From: CBDTTM01 sp965363355
GTDB lineage: Bacteria > Bacillota > Negativicutes > Selenomonadales > Selenomonadaceae
DNA length: 26,645 bases
Reading direction: 5' to 3'
NCBI GenBank assembly: GCA_965363355.1
Contig: CBDTTM010000010.1
Location: forward strand, 1-26,645
Shown: piece by piece, positions 13,763 to 21,659 of the stretch
Position numbering within the stretch: position 1 is the stretch's first letter
How the letters are laid out: each line of letters starts with the position of its first letter
The notes under the pieces: model-generated
Seen by the model: the letters and a program-made list of their open reading frames with translations, nothing else
Database searches by the model: none
Told to the model about the DNA's origin: nothing
Program-made: the position numbers and the translations under genes

Positions 13763-15108
13763 GTGCCAATGACTAAAATACGGTCTTTAGCCGAGTATTC
13801 ATCTTGATGTAAGAGCTCACGACCGATTTCTTGACCATTTTGCAAGCGGACACGATAGGCAGAAATCATATAGCCTTGTCGGCCGCTTGATTCGATTTGC
13901 TGCGCTCCGCGGGGTAATTCGTTGGAATAATGGGTAATGGTTTGCGGTGGCAGAATTTTATCCGTGGAGGAAGTCAGTCGGATTTCATAATTGGGACGGT
14001 CGCTTTTATTGCCGAGAATGCATATGGTAATAGTATCTCCATATACAGCAGTCAGCAGATAGATGTTTTTCTTCATGGTATTTTGGAATTTGAAATCGAT
14101 TAAATCATCAGCAACTGTAGCATCAAAGCCGATCGGAACGTACGATGATGGATAAAAGTGATCATCGCGTTCTACCGATTTGAGGTCCGCTAATAAAATT
14201 GCATTGTAAAGGGTGGAACTTACTTGGCAGATGCCGCCGCCAATGCCGGGGACAACTTCGCCATCGATGATGACAGGAGCGTCTTTATAGCCCGCGGCAC
14301 TTGCCCGGTGGCCTACCGTGTCGTTGAAGGATAGGATTTTTTGCGGAGCAATGAGAATGTGGGTAAGACTTTCTGCCCCGATGCGAATGTTTTGGGTGCG
14401 ATTGTAGTCGCTGGGGTCAAAGTGCGTGGAGTAAGAACTTAAAATGGTATCGATGGATTGGAGATCGCTGCTCTTGATATCAGGAATAGCCTCTTCGATA
14501 GGAAGGTCTATGGTTTGCGGAAAATCAAGCTTATGTAAAGCTGGTGCGATGTTTTGGCTCCAATCCATGTAATCGAATTTTTTGCCGATTTTTTCGGGCA
14601 CGATGTGGATTTGATTGTCCTTTGTGAGCTCGCAGTAAGCATTGGCGCTTGGTTGATTTACATTTTGCGCGATCTGAGATAGGCTGTTTTGCAATTTACT
14701 CTCGTTATAATTGGTGATCGGGGCAATCGGTTTTCCCTGACATGCCGCATAGAGGATTTGCCAACTGGAAATGAACAGATTTCCGGTACGCCCGACGTTA
14801 TAGGCGGCTGCTGCTGTTTTTTCTGAGTCGGCCTGTAAGTCGATGTCATTAGCAGCTATCTCCCATTTTTTTCCTTCGTGCTGGAATTGAAGTATCGGAT
14901 TTTTTCGCTTTTCTTGGTAGAGTGTTTCGAGCTTTGCTTGGGCATCTTGCTTGGATAAACCGCTGAGCACCACGCCGTTTGATTCGACGCCATAGGCGAT
15001 GCGGTCGTTGTTGAGCAGCGCATAATCAGCACTGCTTAAAGCAATAAAAAAAAAGGCAGTAATCAGAATGAAAAATAAAATAAATAAACGATAAGGACGG
15101 ACAGTCAC
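13756..15108 (-). CDS. VanW family protein with C-terminal G5 domain
   Basis: A membrane-anchored extracytoplasmic protein of 450 residues, probably acting at the cell wall. It has an N-terminal membrane segment (about 9-25), a region resembling the peptidoglycan-binding domain often found before VanW (about 60-200), the VanW domain (about 235-362, with GGGICQVSSTLYNAIL), and a G5-like domain (about 375-447, ending RVRLQNGQEIGRE). VanW was named from vancomycin clusters, but in this domain order it is a widespread Firmicute housekeeping protein of unclear role; no resistance genes are nearby. The start is GTG with AAAGGAG nine bases upstream. It is downstream of the PRC-barrel gene on the same strand but separated by a terminator. 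Confidence 0.88.
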   Translation of the reverse strand: MTVRPYRLFILFFILITAFFFIALSSADYALLNNDRIAYGVESNGVVLSGLSKQDAQAKLETLYQEKRKNPILQFQHEGKKWEIAANDIDLQADSEKTAAAAYNVGRTGNLFISSWQILYAACQGKPIAPITNYNESKLQNSLSQIAQNVNQPSANAYCELTKDNQIHIVPEKIGKKFDYMDWSQNIAPALHKLDFPQTIDLPIEEAIPDIKSSDLQSIDTILSSYSTHFDPSDYNRTQNIRIGAESLTHILIAPQKILSFNDTVGHRASAAGYKDAPVIIDGEVVPGIGGGICQVSSTLYNAILLADLKSVERDDHFYPSSYVPIGFDATVADDLIDFKFQNTMKKNIYLLTAVYGDTITICILGNKSDRPNYEIRLTSSTDKILPPQTITHYSNELPRGAQQIESSGRQGYMISAYRVRLQNGQEIGRELLHQDEYSAKDRILVIGTN

Positions 15109-15155
15109 TGAGAAAAACTCCTTTGCATGGAATAGAAAAGATTGATACGCAACAT

Positions 15156-15198
15156 AAAAAACGATGCCTCAACATAGATATGGAGGCATCGTTTTTTT
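15156..15198. terminator. Terminator after the PRC-barrel gene
   Basis: Arms AAAAAACGATGCCTC (15156-15170) and GAGGCATCGTTTTTT (15183-15197) pair perfectly, with a 12-base loop and T-runs on both strands. On the minus strand it ends the PRC-barrel/TPR transcript before vanW. Confidence 0.85.
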
Positions 15199-15207
15199 AG
15201 CTGGGAA

Positions 15208-16110
15208 TTATTGTACGTTCATCGATAGTTCAATGAATTTATTCGCTAGTTTTGCCTTTTGCAGAACTTCTTCGGTGATATCAGCGCCAGCTTCGACGAT
15301 GACGATGCCATTGTCTGTCGCAATGCGACGGGCAGCTTTTTTTCCGAGAAGAAAACGGCGATGGCGTTCTTCGGTAACTTTATCGTTGAGCTGTTTAGCC
15401 TGGTCAGCGACTGGTGCTTTATGTGGTTCAGTTGCTGGAGCTTTAGTTTCGACCTTAGCTGGTTCAGTTTTTGCTGGCTCAGCTTTAACCGGTTCTTCAA
15501 CTGGTGCTTCAGGTTTTTCTTCAGGTTCCGGAGTCTTTTCCGGTTCTTTTTCTGGAGTGGCTGCTTCTTCTTTTGCAGGAGCAGTTTTTTCCACTTTTTC
15601 TTCTATTGGAGCTTTGACAGCTATATCAGCCGTTTTTTTTTCCGGGATTTTGCTTTCGATGATCGTTACTTGTTTACCGAAAATCGAAATTTCTTCTGCC
15701 GGAATTTCTTTAGCGTCAGAGCTGTTTTCTGTTGTGATGGCACATTTTGCTATTTTACCGCTTTCATCGATGAATATTTCATCGACGAGCCCTTGAATGC
15801 TGCCGGCTTTCGTGATTGCTTTGGTGCCGATGACGCGTACGTTTTCATCGAGTAAAGGTTCGTAAGCAGTTGCTTCATCGAGCTTTAAGATGTTTTCGCT
15901 GTTCGTGATTGTAATGGCATCATCCCCGATGGCGATTACAGAATCATATGGCAAAAGTTTAACGCCGCGGTACCATTCTTCGTCTTCGATGATCAAGGCG
16001 GATACAGAACCGTTTTTAGCGTCGATGAGCAAGGACTTGCTAACGCCGAGTTCGCGGCCTTCAGTAATGCTGATAATAGGCAATTTTAAAATTTCTACAC
16101 TTTTTTTCAT
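15208..16110 (-). CDS. PRC-barrel domain protein with Pro/Glu/Ala/Lys-rich linker
   Basis: No enzymatic role is recognised. The 300 residues contain two successive PRC-barrel-like domains (about 5-75, starting KLPIISITEGRELGV, and about 85-155, with GSIQGLVDEIFID), a low-complexity linker of repeated Glu-Pro-Ala-Lys units (about 160-240) and a conserved-looking C-terminal domain (about 250-300, LLGKKAARRIATDNG and VEAGADITEEV). PRC barrels occur in RNA processing, photosynthetic reaction centres and, in Firmicutes, YlmC/YmxH sporulation-associated proteins. There is no signal peptide, so it should be cytoplasmic. A consensus AGGAGG precedes the ATG. It lies 17 bases after the TPR membrane protein gene, with which it probably forms an operon. 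Confidence 0.85.
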   Translation of the reverse strand: MKKSVEILKLPIISITEGRELGVSKSLLIDAKNGSVSALIIEDEEWYRGVKLLPYDSVIAIGDDAITITNSENILKLDEATAYEPLLDENVRVIGTKAITKAGSIQGLVDEIFIDESGKIAKCAITTENSSDAKEIPAEEISIFGKQVTIIESKIPEKKTADIAVKAPIEEKVEKTAPAKEEAATPEKEPEKTPEPEEKPEAPVEEPVKAEPAKTEPAKVETKAPATEPHKAPVADQAKQLNDKVTEERHRRFLLGKKAARRIATDNGIVIVEAGADITEEVLQKAKLANKFIELSMNVQ

Positions 16111-16127
16111 GAGGGAGCCTCCTGTTT

Positions 16128-17090
16128 TTAAGATACATGTTTTTTTTCTGTTTGACTTTGGAAGTTAAATTCAATTTCTAGCATATAAGGCCGCGGTATT
16201 TGGTTAAATGGCACTTTTAAGCTGTCGTGCTTGACTAAGACATATTTTACAATACGAAGATATTCGGCTGTTGACAAGAAATTTTCCCGGATGGAGAGGT
16301 CAGTGGCAACAGCAGGCAATTTGAGTGCCGTTTCGTATGAGGCGATTGCTTCATCGTATAAACCAATATCTTTGTATATATTGCTCATTTCAATCACAAT
16401 GAAAGGAGCATATGCATCATTTTCGAATTTTTGAAGAGCTTTTTCAAAGGCTAAAAGGGCATTTGAAAAATTGGACTGAACCTTTTCTTCATAAGCATAA
16501 TCGAGAATGGCGTCAAGTGAATTTAAATCGGCCAAGGTTTCACGGACTTTTTTGAGTCGGATATTTTCCATGTCCTTTTGCACGACTTGGGCAATGGTCT
16601 CTGAAAGAATTGCCGGAGCGTGAAAAACCTTTTGGTCGTCTTTAACAGTATCAATGGTTTGATTGGCCTGCTGCACCTCTTTGCCCACTGGGACATCTAG
16701 GGCAGCTGGCGGATGTTTTGTCTGTTCTGGTCTGCGTTTTGGTAAGACCCAGCCGGCATCAGATACTGGTGGGTCGTTTGCTTTGGGCAAAGGCTCTAAG
16801 GCAATCGCCGAATGCGTGCTTTCTGCCAGTGGCATGGCCTGACGATTGAGCCGCTCATTGTAATATGTCACGAGACAGGCTGAAAGGAATACCGCAGATA
16901 AAATCAAGATAAAATGAGATCTTGTCAGGTAAGCCGATACAGAAAGCGTAATGAAATTAACGCTAAAAGCGCAAATCGCACAAAGCAATAATGATTTGAA
17001 CTTAAGGCGCAAACCAAAGAAATTTGTGATTTTGTAGATTATCGAAACGCTCAGCAACATCACAACCGACGTTATCATCATAAAATTCAT
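16128..17090 (-). CDS. Membrane protein with C-terminal TPR repeats
   Basis: Function unknown. The 320 residues begin with three hydrophobic helices (about 4-22, 33-54 and 58-77), followed by a Pro-rich connector (about 85-150) and a helical region with at least two tetratricopeptide-like units (about 190-270; FSNALLAFEKALQKF and YDEAIASYETALKLP). TPR units usually bind partner proteins, so this may be a membrane scaffold. The ATG was chosen because GGTGA lies five bases upstream; a TTG 21 bases earlier lacks a site. It is the first gene of a minus-strand pair with the PRC-barrel gene and is divergent from the sigma-54 regulator across 360 bases. Confidence 0.82.
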   Translation of the reverse strand: MNFMMITSVVMLLSVSIIYKITNFFGLRLKFKSLLLCAICAFSVNFITLSVSAYLTRSHFILILSAVFLSACLVTYYNERLNRQAMPLAESTHSAIALEPLPKANDPPVSDAGWVLPKRRPEQTKHPPAALDVPVGKEVQQANQTIDTVKDDQKVFHAPAILSETIAQVVQKDMENIRLKKVRETLADLNSLDAILDYAYEEKVQSNFSNALLAFEKALQKFENDAYAPFIVIEMSNIYKDIGLYDEAIASYETALKLPAVATDLSIRENFLSTAEYLRIVKYVLVKHDSLKVPFNQIPRPYMLEIEFNFQSQTEKKHVS

Positions 17091-17266
17091 GCGGGTCACC
17101 ACAATTCCCAATGTATTTGCAAAGAAAAGCTGGCATGGCCATTTGGCTATGTATAAAAACCCTTGCCGAATTTACAAAATCTATTCTTTAGACCGAATTC
17201 GACATATTAAAAAAAAATCCTGCTACAATCATGGTTTATATTGTAAGTTAAATCAAAACTATGATT

Positions 17267-17296
17267 ATTATACACTATCTTTAGAGCGTTTGTCCC
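17267..17296 (-). promoter_or_regulatory. Weak candidate promoter of the TPR/PRC-barrel operon
   Basis: The minus strand has TATAAT (17267-17272) with GGGACA 18 bases upstream. This would leave a leader of about 170 bases before the ATG. The rest of the 17091-17450 gap is AT-rich and shows no convincing gene. Confidence 0.35.
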
Positions 17297-17374
17297 CTGT
17301 TTGTCAAATAAAAAGGACGATCTTGTGGTAAATTTTTAAAAATTCAAGCAATATAGAAATAAATCATACGGGTG

Positions 17375-17403
17375 TGGTCAGACGTAATTAGATGAAGTAT
17401 AAT
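17375..17403 (+). promoter_or_regulatory. Promoter of the HPr-domain sigma-54 activator gene
   Basis: A perfect TATAAT (17398-17403) has TGGTCA 17 bases upstream, a weak -35 match. Transcription would start near 17410, 40 bases before the ATG. The regulator gene thus appears to use the housekeeping sigma factor. Confidence 0.55.
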
Positions 17404-17450
17404 AGCAGTATATATATGATGATAAGTTTGAGTGAAGAGGAAGATGGCTG

Positions 17451-19127
17451 ATGCTGTTTGAAAAAGAAGCGGTAATTCGTTATGAAAGCGGGATTCATGT
17501 CCGCGTGGCGGCAGTGCTTGTCCAAAAAGCCCAAGAGTTGTCGGCAAAATATCAAACGAAGTTTTATTTGCGCAGTGCCCATAGCCAGCGAGTGGAAATG
17601 AGCAATGTAATGATGCTTATTTCTTTGAAGATTGCTTGCAATGACTCGGTATTCGTTGCAGCAGAAGGCGATAATCGCGTTATTGCAGCGATAGCTATGG
17701 CTAACTTTTTAGAGGGCGACTTTGAAGTGCTGACGCCTACCGAAAAGCACGAAGTCGACCGGCTGCTGCATGAAAACGCTTTGATGCAGGAACGGCTGCA
17801 ATTGATTTTGGAGGCAGTACAAGATGGCATTTGTGTTGTTGACAAAAATGGTGAAGTGACCTATGTCAATCCTTCGTATTTGCGGATTTTGCACAAAACG
17901 GAAGCGATGATCATCGGTGAAAATGTATATGAAGTGGCTCCCAATGGAAATCGTTGCAGTGTCCTCAAAACTGGCATTCCTCGTATTGGCAGCATCAGCC
18001 ACAAGAAAGATGGGACGACGATTGTCGCAAATGTAAATCCGATTTTCGTCGATGGGGAGATTGCCGGTGTCGTTTCTGTCATCAAGAACATCACAGAAAT
18101 ACAAACCTTGATGGAAAAACTGAACCAGATTTCTGCCAAAGCAGAATACCTTGAACAAGAACTTTTGCGGACAAAAAAAACAGGAAAATCTTTTGCAAAT
18201 TATATCGGCCGCAGTGGCAGGGTCGTCGATGTGCTGGCCATGGCCTCAAAAGCGGCCCAAAGTGCAGCGACCGTGCTGATTCGTGGTGAAAGCGGTACGG
18301 GCAAAGAACTTGTCGCCGAAGGCATCCATTATGCCAGCAATCGCCGTAAAGGGGCATTTATCCGTGTCAATTGCGGGGCGATTCCGTCGACTTTGCTCGA
18401 ATCGGAGCTGTTCGGGCATGAAAAAGGAGCTTTTACAGGCGCTATTCGCCGGAAACTTGGCAAATTCGAATTGGCAGATCAAGGAACGATATTTCTCGAT
18501 GAAATCGGTGAAATGGATAAAAGCATGCAGGTCAAATTGTTGCGCGTCTTGCAGCAACGTGAATTTTATCGTGTTGGCGGGGAAGAAAACATCCATGTGG
18601 ATGTGCGCATCATCGCCGCAACCAATCGTCCGTTAGAAGAAATGGTGGAGCAAGGAACATTCCGCGATGATTTATATTATCGTCTCAATGTAATTCCTTT
18701 GCTTTTGCCGCCGCTCAGAGAACGGCTCGAAGATATTCCGTTGCTCACAGAAAATTTTATCGCCCGTCTCAGAGAACAAGCTCATAAGGACGTCAGAGGA
18801 ATAAGCCCTGAAGCAATGGCGGTTCTTATGGATTATCGTTGGCCAGGCAATGTACGAGAGCTTGAAAATGTCATGGAGCGAGTGATTACGCTGATGGAAT
18901 CGAACTATATCTTACCGGAAAACTTGCCGTCTTATTTGATTGGCGAAACGGCGGCACGTGAAGTAAAAAGCTTTGCTGCCGATGCGATACTGCCTTGGGA
19001 AGAATATGAAAAACAAATCATTGGCAATGCTTTGAAAAAATGTGGAAGCTTCAATGCCGCTGGGAAAATGCTTAAATTGACGCATAAAACTGTGGCGGCT
19101 AAAGCGCGAAAATATGGCTTGGTATAA
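17451..19127 (+). CDS. Sigma-54 activator with N-terminal HPr-like and PAS domains
   Basis: A bacterial enhancer-binding protein of 558 residues. Residues 1-93 form an HPr-like domain: SGIHVRVAA keeps the phospho-acceptor His16 and Arg18 but has Val19 for the usual Pro, and Ser51 sits where HPr carries its regulatory serine. A PAS domain follows (about 112-215), then a coiled linker and the sigma-54 AAA+ domain (about 252-480) with Walker A GESGTGKE (279-286), the sigma-54-contacting GAFTGA (326-331), Walker B FLDE (348-351) and the FRDDLYYRLN sensor region. A Fis-type helix-turn-helix ends the protein (about 515-556). AGAGGAAG precedes the ATG. It lies 370 bases upstream of ptsH-ptsI, which have a sigma-54 promoter, so it is almost certainly their activator. 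Domain identities are clear; PTS control of it is inferred. Confidence 0.93.
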   Translation: MLFEKEAVIRYESGIHVRVAAVLVQKAQELSAKYQTKFYLRSAHSQRVEMSNVMMLISLKIACNDSVFVAAEGDNRVIAAIAMANFLEGDFEVLTPTEKHEVDRLLHENALMQERLQLILEAVQDGICVVDKNGEVTYVNPSYLRILHKTEAMIIGENVYEVAPNGNRCSVLKTGIPRIGSISHKKDGTTIVANVNPIFVDGEIAGVVSVIKNITEIQTLMEKLNQISAKAEYLEQELLRTKKTGKSFANYIGRSGRVVDVLAMASKAAQSAATVLIRGESGTGKELVAEGIHYASNRRKGAFIRVNCGAIPSTLLESELFGHEKGAFTGAIRRKLGKFELADQGTIFLDEIGEMDKSMQVKLLRVLQQREFYRVGGEENIHVDVRIIAATNRPLEEMVEQGTFRDDLYYRLNVIPLLLPPLRERLEDIPLLTENFIARLREQAHKDVRGISPEAMAVLMDYRWPGNVRELENVMERVITLMESNYILPENLPSYLIGETAAREVKSFAADAILPWEEYEKQIIGNALKKCGSFNAAGKMLKLTHKTVAAKARKYGLV

Positions 19128-19134
19128 TTCGGTT

Positions 19135-19198
19135 GGTAAAAAGTATCAATGCATAGTAAAAAGTATCAAATTAAATAAAGATATTGATACTTTTTACC
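19135..19198. promoter_or_regulatory. Putative enhancer (UAS): three 15-bp boxes
   Basis: GGTAAAAAGTATCAA occurs at 19135-19149, AGTAAAAAGTATCAA at 19155-19169 (period 20 bases, about two helical turns), and the exact inverse of the first at 19184-19198. The cluster ends about 127 bases before the -24 element, a normal enhancer distance. The likely ligand is the adjacent Fis-type activator. The inverted copies could also fold into a weak, AT-rich terminator for the regulator gene. Confidence 0.7.
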
Positions 19199-19325
19199 TA
19201 GCTTAGTATATTGAATTGATGCTTATTTCTGAAAACTTAATAAAACTTTACAAAAATTTCATCAAAGAGTGAAAAAAATATCTGAATTGTAATGAAAATG
19301 TTATGTTTTAAAGCTTTTAAAAAGT

Positions 19326-19341
19326 TGGCACGGAACTTGCT
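19326..19341 (+). promoter_or_regulatory. Sigma-54 (-24/-12) promoter of ptsHI
   Basis: TGGCAC, five bases, then TTGCT, with GG and GC at the obligatory spacing, match the RpoN consensus fully. Transcription should start near 19352, giving a leader of about 145 bases before ptsH. Confidence 0.88.
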
Positions 19342-19404
19342 TATATTATTAGCAGCTGTGATTTTTATGGCAATGGCAGTAAGCTCGCTGAGAAATTTGC
19401 TTTT

Positions 19405-19437
19405 GCCGATAAATGCAGAAATACATCGGCCATTTAT
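19405..19437 (+). promoter_or_regulatory. Alternative hairpins in the ptsH leader
   Basis: GCCGAT/ATCGGC (19405-19410 with 19425-19430) and ATAAATG/CATTTAT (19409-19415 with 19431-19437) can each pair but share two bases, so they exclude each other. This may be a small regulatory switch or chance. Confidence 0.25.
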
Positions 19438-19497
19438 GACTTTGTTCTAGATGTTCAGATGGTTAATTTTTTATAAAAAGAATGGAGAGATTATATT

Positions 19498-19761
19498 ATG
19501 GAAAAGACAGTAGTTATCTCAAACAAAACAGGAATTCACGCTCGCCCAGCATCGGTATTCGTACAGACTGCAGCTAAATTCAAATCAAAGGTCAAAGTCA
19601 CTGCTAAAGGCAAGACTGTAGATGCTAAAAGTATTCTTATGATCATGAGCATGGGCCTTGTTCAAGGAACTGAAATCGTAATCAGCGCTGAAGGCGATGA
19701 TGCTACGCAAGCAGTTACAGCTCTTGTTGATTTAGTAAATTCCAAATTCGGTGAAGAATAA
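19498..19761 (+). CDS. ptsH: Phosphocarrier protein HPr
   Basis: HPr carries phosphate from EI to the sugar-specific PTS permeases in the cytoplasm. The 87 residues have the normal length and layout: TGIHARPA with phospho-acceptor His14 and Arg16, and DAKSILMIMSMG with Ser45 in the place of the serine phosphorylated by HPr kinase in Firmicutes. A GGAGAG ribosome binding site lies eight bases before the ATG. It is followed by ptsI after 20 bases and preceded by a sigma-54 promoter, which is unusual for general PTS genes. The HPr-like domain of the upstream activator is a divergent relative, with Val for the Pro next to the active-site Arg. Confidence 0.96.
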   Translation: MEKTVVISNKTGIHARPASVFVQTAAKFKSKVKVTAKGKTVDAKSILMIMSMGLVQGTEIVISAEGDDATQAVTALVDLVNSKFGEE

Positions 19762-19781
19762 TTTAGAGGAGGATCCAGAAT

Positions 19782-21488
19782 ATGCCAGAAGCATTACGGG
19801 GAAAAGGTGTTATTTCTGGAATTGCAATTGGTAAAATCCTTCTTGTGGGTCAAAGCATCGACGGCTATTTAGCTGATTATAAAGCTGAAAGCGAAGAAGT
19901 AGAAATTGCAAAGATTGAAAATGCACTAAAAGCAGTTGCCGAAGTTTTATGCGGCAACGTGAAGACTTTACAGGAAAAAAACATGCCGGAACAAGCAGCG
20001 ATCATGGAAGCTCATCGTATGATGGCTCAGGATCCTATGCTCGGTGATTCCATGCGTGAAAAAGTTGCTGAGCTTGGTTCTGCACCGCGTGCGGTTCTAG
20101 CTGCGGCGGAAGAATCTGCAGCGATGTTTTCAGCTATGGAAGATGCGTATTTCCAGGAAAGAGCCGTAGATATCCGTGATGTCGGTAAACGTATCGCGAA
20201 ATACATCCTCGGTGTAAAAGAACCTGAGCTTGGCGATGGCGCAGTCATCCTTTGTGGACAAGAAATCGAACCATCCGTCATTGCGAATATTCCTACGGAA
20301 AAAATCGGTGGAGTAATCCTCGGCCAGGGCAGTACGACTTGCCATGCGGTCATCATCGCAAAAGCGAGAGCTATTCCGACCGTTGCCGGTCTTGGCGACA
20401 AAATCGATCAGATCAAAGATGGCGACCAGGTTGCTATCGATGGGGAAACAGGCGAAATCGTCATTGCTCCATCGGCTGAGGTTTTGGCCACTTACAAAGA
20501 AAAGTTCAAGAAACAGCTTGAACTCAAGGCTCGATATGCTGAACTGGCACCACTGCCAGCTGAAACGACCGATGGCGTACGCGTAGAGCTTATGGCTAAT
20601 ATCGGAACGCATATGGATGTCGATGCAGCGCTCACGTATGGCTGCGAAGGCGTGGGCTTGTTCCGCTCGGAATTTGTGTTCATGGGACGCGAAGATATTC
20701 CAACGGAAGAAGATCAATTCAAGGCGTATAAGTCAGCTGTAGAAAAATGCCAGGGCAACCTCTGCGTAATTCGGACGATGGATATCGGTGGGGATAAACC
20801 GCTTGCGTATCTTGATATCCCTAAAGAAGAAAATCCATTCCTCGGTTGGAGAGCCATCCGCATCAGCTTGATGCGTCCGGATCTTTTCATGCCGCAGGTC
20901 AAAGCGATTTTGCGCGCTGGTGTCTTCGGTAAAGCGGCAATGATGCTGCCAATGGTAATCAATGTGTCTGAAGTAAAACAGGTCAAGGAAATCATCAAAC
21001 AGGCTAAAGTTGAACTTGCACATGAAGGCAAAGCTTTTTCCGATACCGTACAGGTCGGAATCATGGTCGAAACGCCAGCTGCTGCTGTCATGACGCCGAT
21101 TTTGGCAAAGCATGTAGATTTCTTCAGCATCGGTACGAACGATCTCGTTCAGTACACTTTGGCTGTTGACCGCGTAAACCATAATGTAAGCTATCTTTAT
21201 GATCATTTCAACCCAGCTGTATTGCGCTTGATCCAACGCACGATTCAGTCTGCCCGTGACAACGGGATTTGGGCTGGCATGTGCGGGGAAATGGCTAGCG
21301 ATCCGTATGCAGCAGTTCTTCTTTTAGGAATGGGCATCACGGAACTTAGCATGAGCGCTCCGGCGATCCCACGTGTCAAAGAAAAGATCCGTTCGATTAC
21401 ATCAGCGCAGGCTAAAGCAGTCCTCGACGCCGTCATGGAACTCGAAGATGGCAAGGATATAAAAGAATATTTATGCAAGCATTTATAA
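19782..21488 (+). CDS. ptsI: PEP-protein phosphotransferase (PTS enzyme I)
   Basis: EI takes phosphate from phosphoenolpyruvate and passes it to HPr, the first step of PTS sugar uptake. The 568 residues match standard length. The swivelling phospho-His domain contains GSTTCHAVIIA with His188 as acceptor; an HPr-binding helical domain lies around 30-145. The C-terminal TIM barrel has LFRSEFVFM (about 292-300), the PEP-site stretch MMLPMV, SIGTNDLVQY and the active-site Cys in GMCGEMA (near 500). AGAGGAGG precedes the ATG. It forms an operon with ptsH and ends in a strong terminator. No sugar-specific EII genes or hprK are in the window. Confidence 0.96.
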   Translation: MPEALRGKGVISGIAIGKILLVGQSIDGYLADYKAESEEVEIAKIENALKAVAEVLCGNVKTLQEKNMPEQAAIMEAHRMMAQDPMLGDSMREKVAELGSAPRAVLAAAEESAAMFSAMEDAYFQERAVDIRDVGKRIAKYILGVKEPELGDGAVILCGQEIEPSVIANIPTEKIGGVILGQGSTTCHAVIIAKARAIPTVAGLGDKIDQIKDGDQVAIDGETGEIVIAPSAEVLATYKEKFKKQLELKARYAELAPLPAETTDGVRVELMANIGTHMDVDAALTYGCEGVGLFRSEFVFMGREDIPTEEDQFKAYKSAVEKCQGNLCVIRTMDIGGDKPLAYLDIPKEENPFLGWRAIRISLMRPDLFMPQVKAILRAGVFGKAAMMLPMVINVSEVKQVKEIIKQAKVELAHEGKAFSDTVQVGIMVETPAAAVMTPILAKHVDFFSIGTNDLVQYTLAVDRVNHNVSYLYDHFNPAVLRLIQRTIQSARDNGIWAGMCGEMASDPYAAVLLLGMGITELSMSAPAIPRVKEKIRSITSAQAKAVLDAVMELEDGKDIKEYLCKHL

Positions 21489-21502
21489 TGCTTCGTAATT
21501 AA

Positions 21503-21537
21503 AAAAACGCCGCATCCGAAAGGATAGCGGCGTTTTT
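21503..21537 (+). terminator. Terminator of ptsHI
   Basis: Arms AAAAACGCCGC (21503-21513) and GCGGCGTTTTT (21527-21537) pair perfectly, extended by ATCC/GGAT around a GAAA tetraloop. The following bases are T-rich. Confidence 0.9.
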
Positions 21538-21612
21538 ATTTATGACGGAAAGTTGATTTTTGGCTGTTTATGAGACTTTTTGAATTAAAATAAAAAATAA
21601 AAACAAGACATA

Positions 21613-21659
21613 ATTGTTTTGTATACATGGATACTTCATAAATAAAATTACAAAACAAT
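21613..21659. repeat. 11-bp inverted repeat upstream of kor operon
   Basis: ATTGTTTTGTA (21613-21623) and its exact complement TACAAAACAAT (21649-21659) are separated by 25 bases. A second AT-only dyad, ATTATTGTAATAAT, lies at about 21683-21696. I see no clear -35/-10 pair in 21541-21785, so these dyads are the only structure in that gap and may be operator sites. Confidence 0.5.

Noticed and set aside
13756..15108. Vancomycin-resistance locus
   Set aside because: VanW here has the common membrane-VanW-G5 layout and no vanHAX/vanRS genes are nearby.
15164..15855. Plus-strand open frames of about 200 codons opposite the PRC-barrel gene
   Set aside because: They are Phe/Ser-rich antisense shadows of the Glu/Pro/Ala/Lys linker, without a ribosome binding site or a family match.
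17089..17331. An 80-codon plus-strand frame in the gap before the sigma-54 activator
   Set aside because: No ribosome binding site, atypical composition for the window, and it overlaps the start of the divergent TPR gene.
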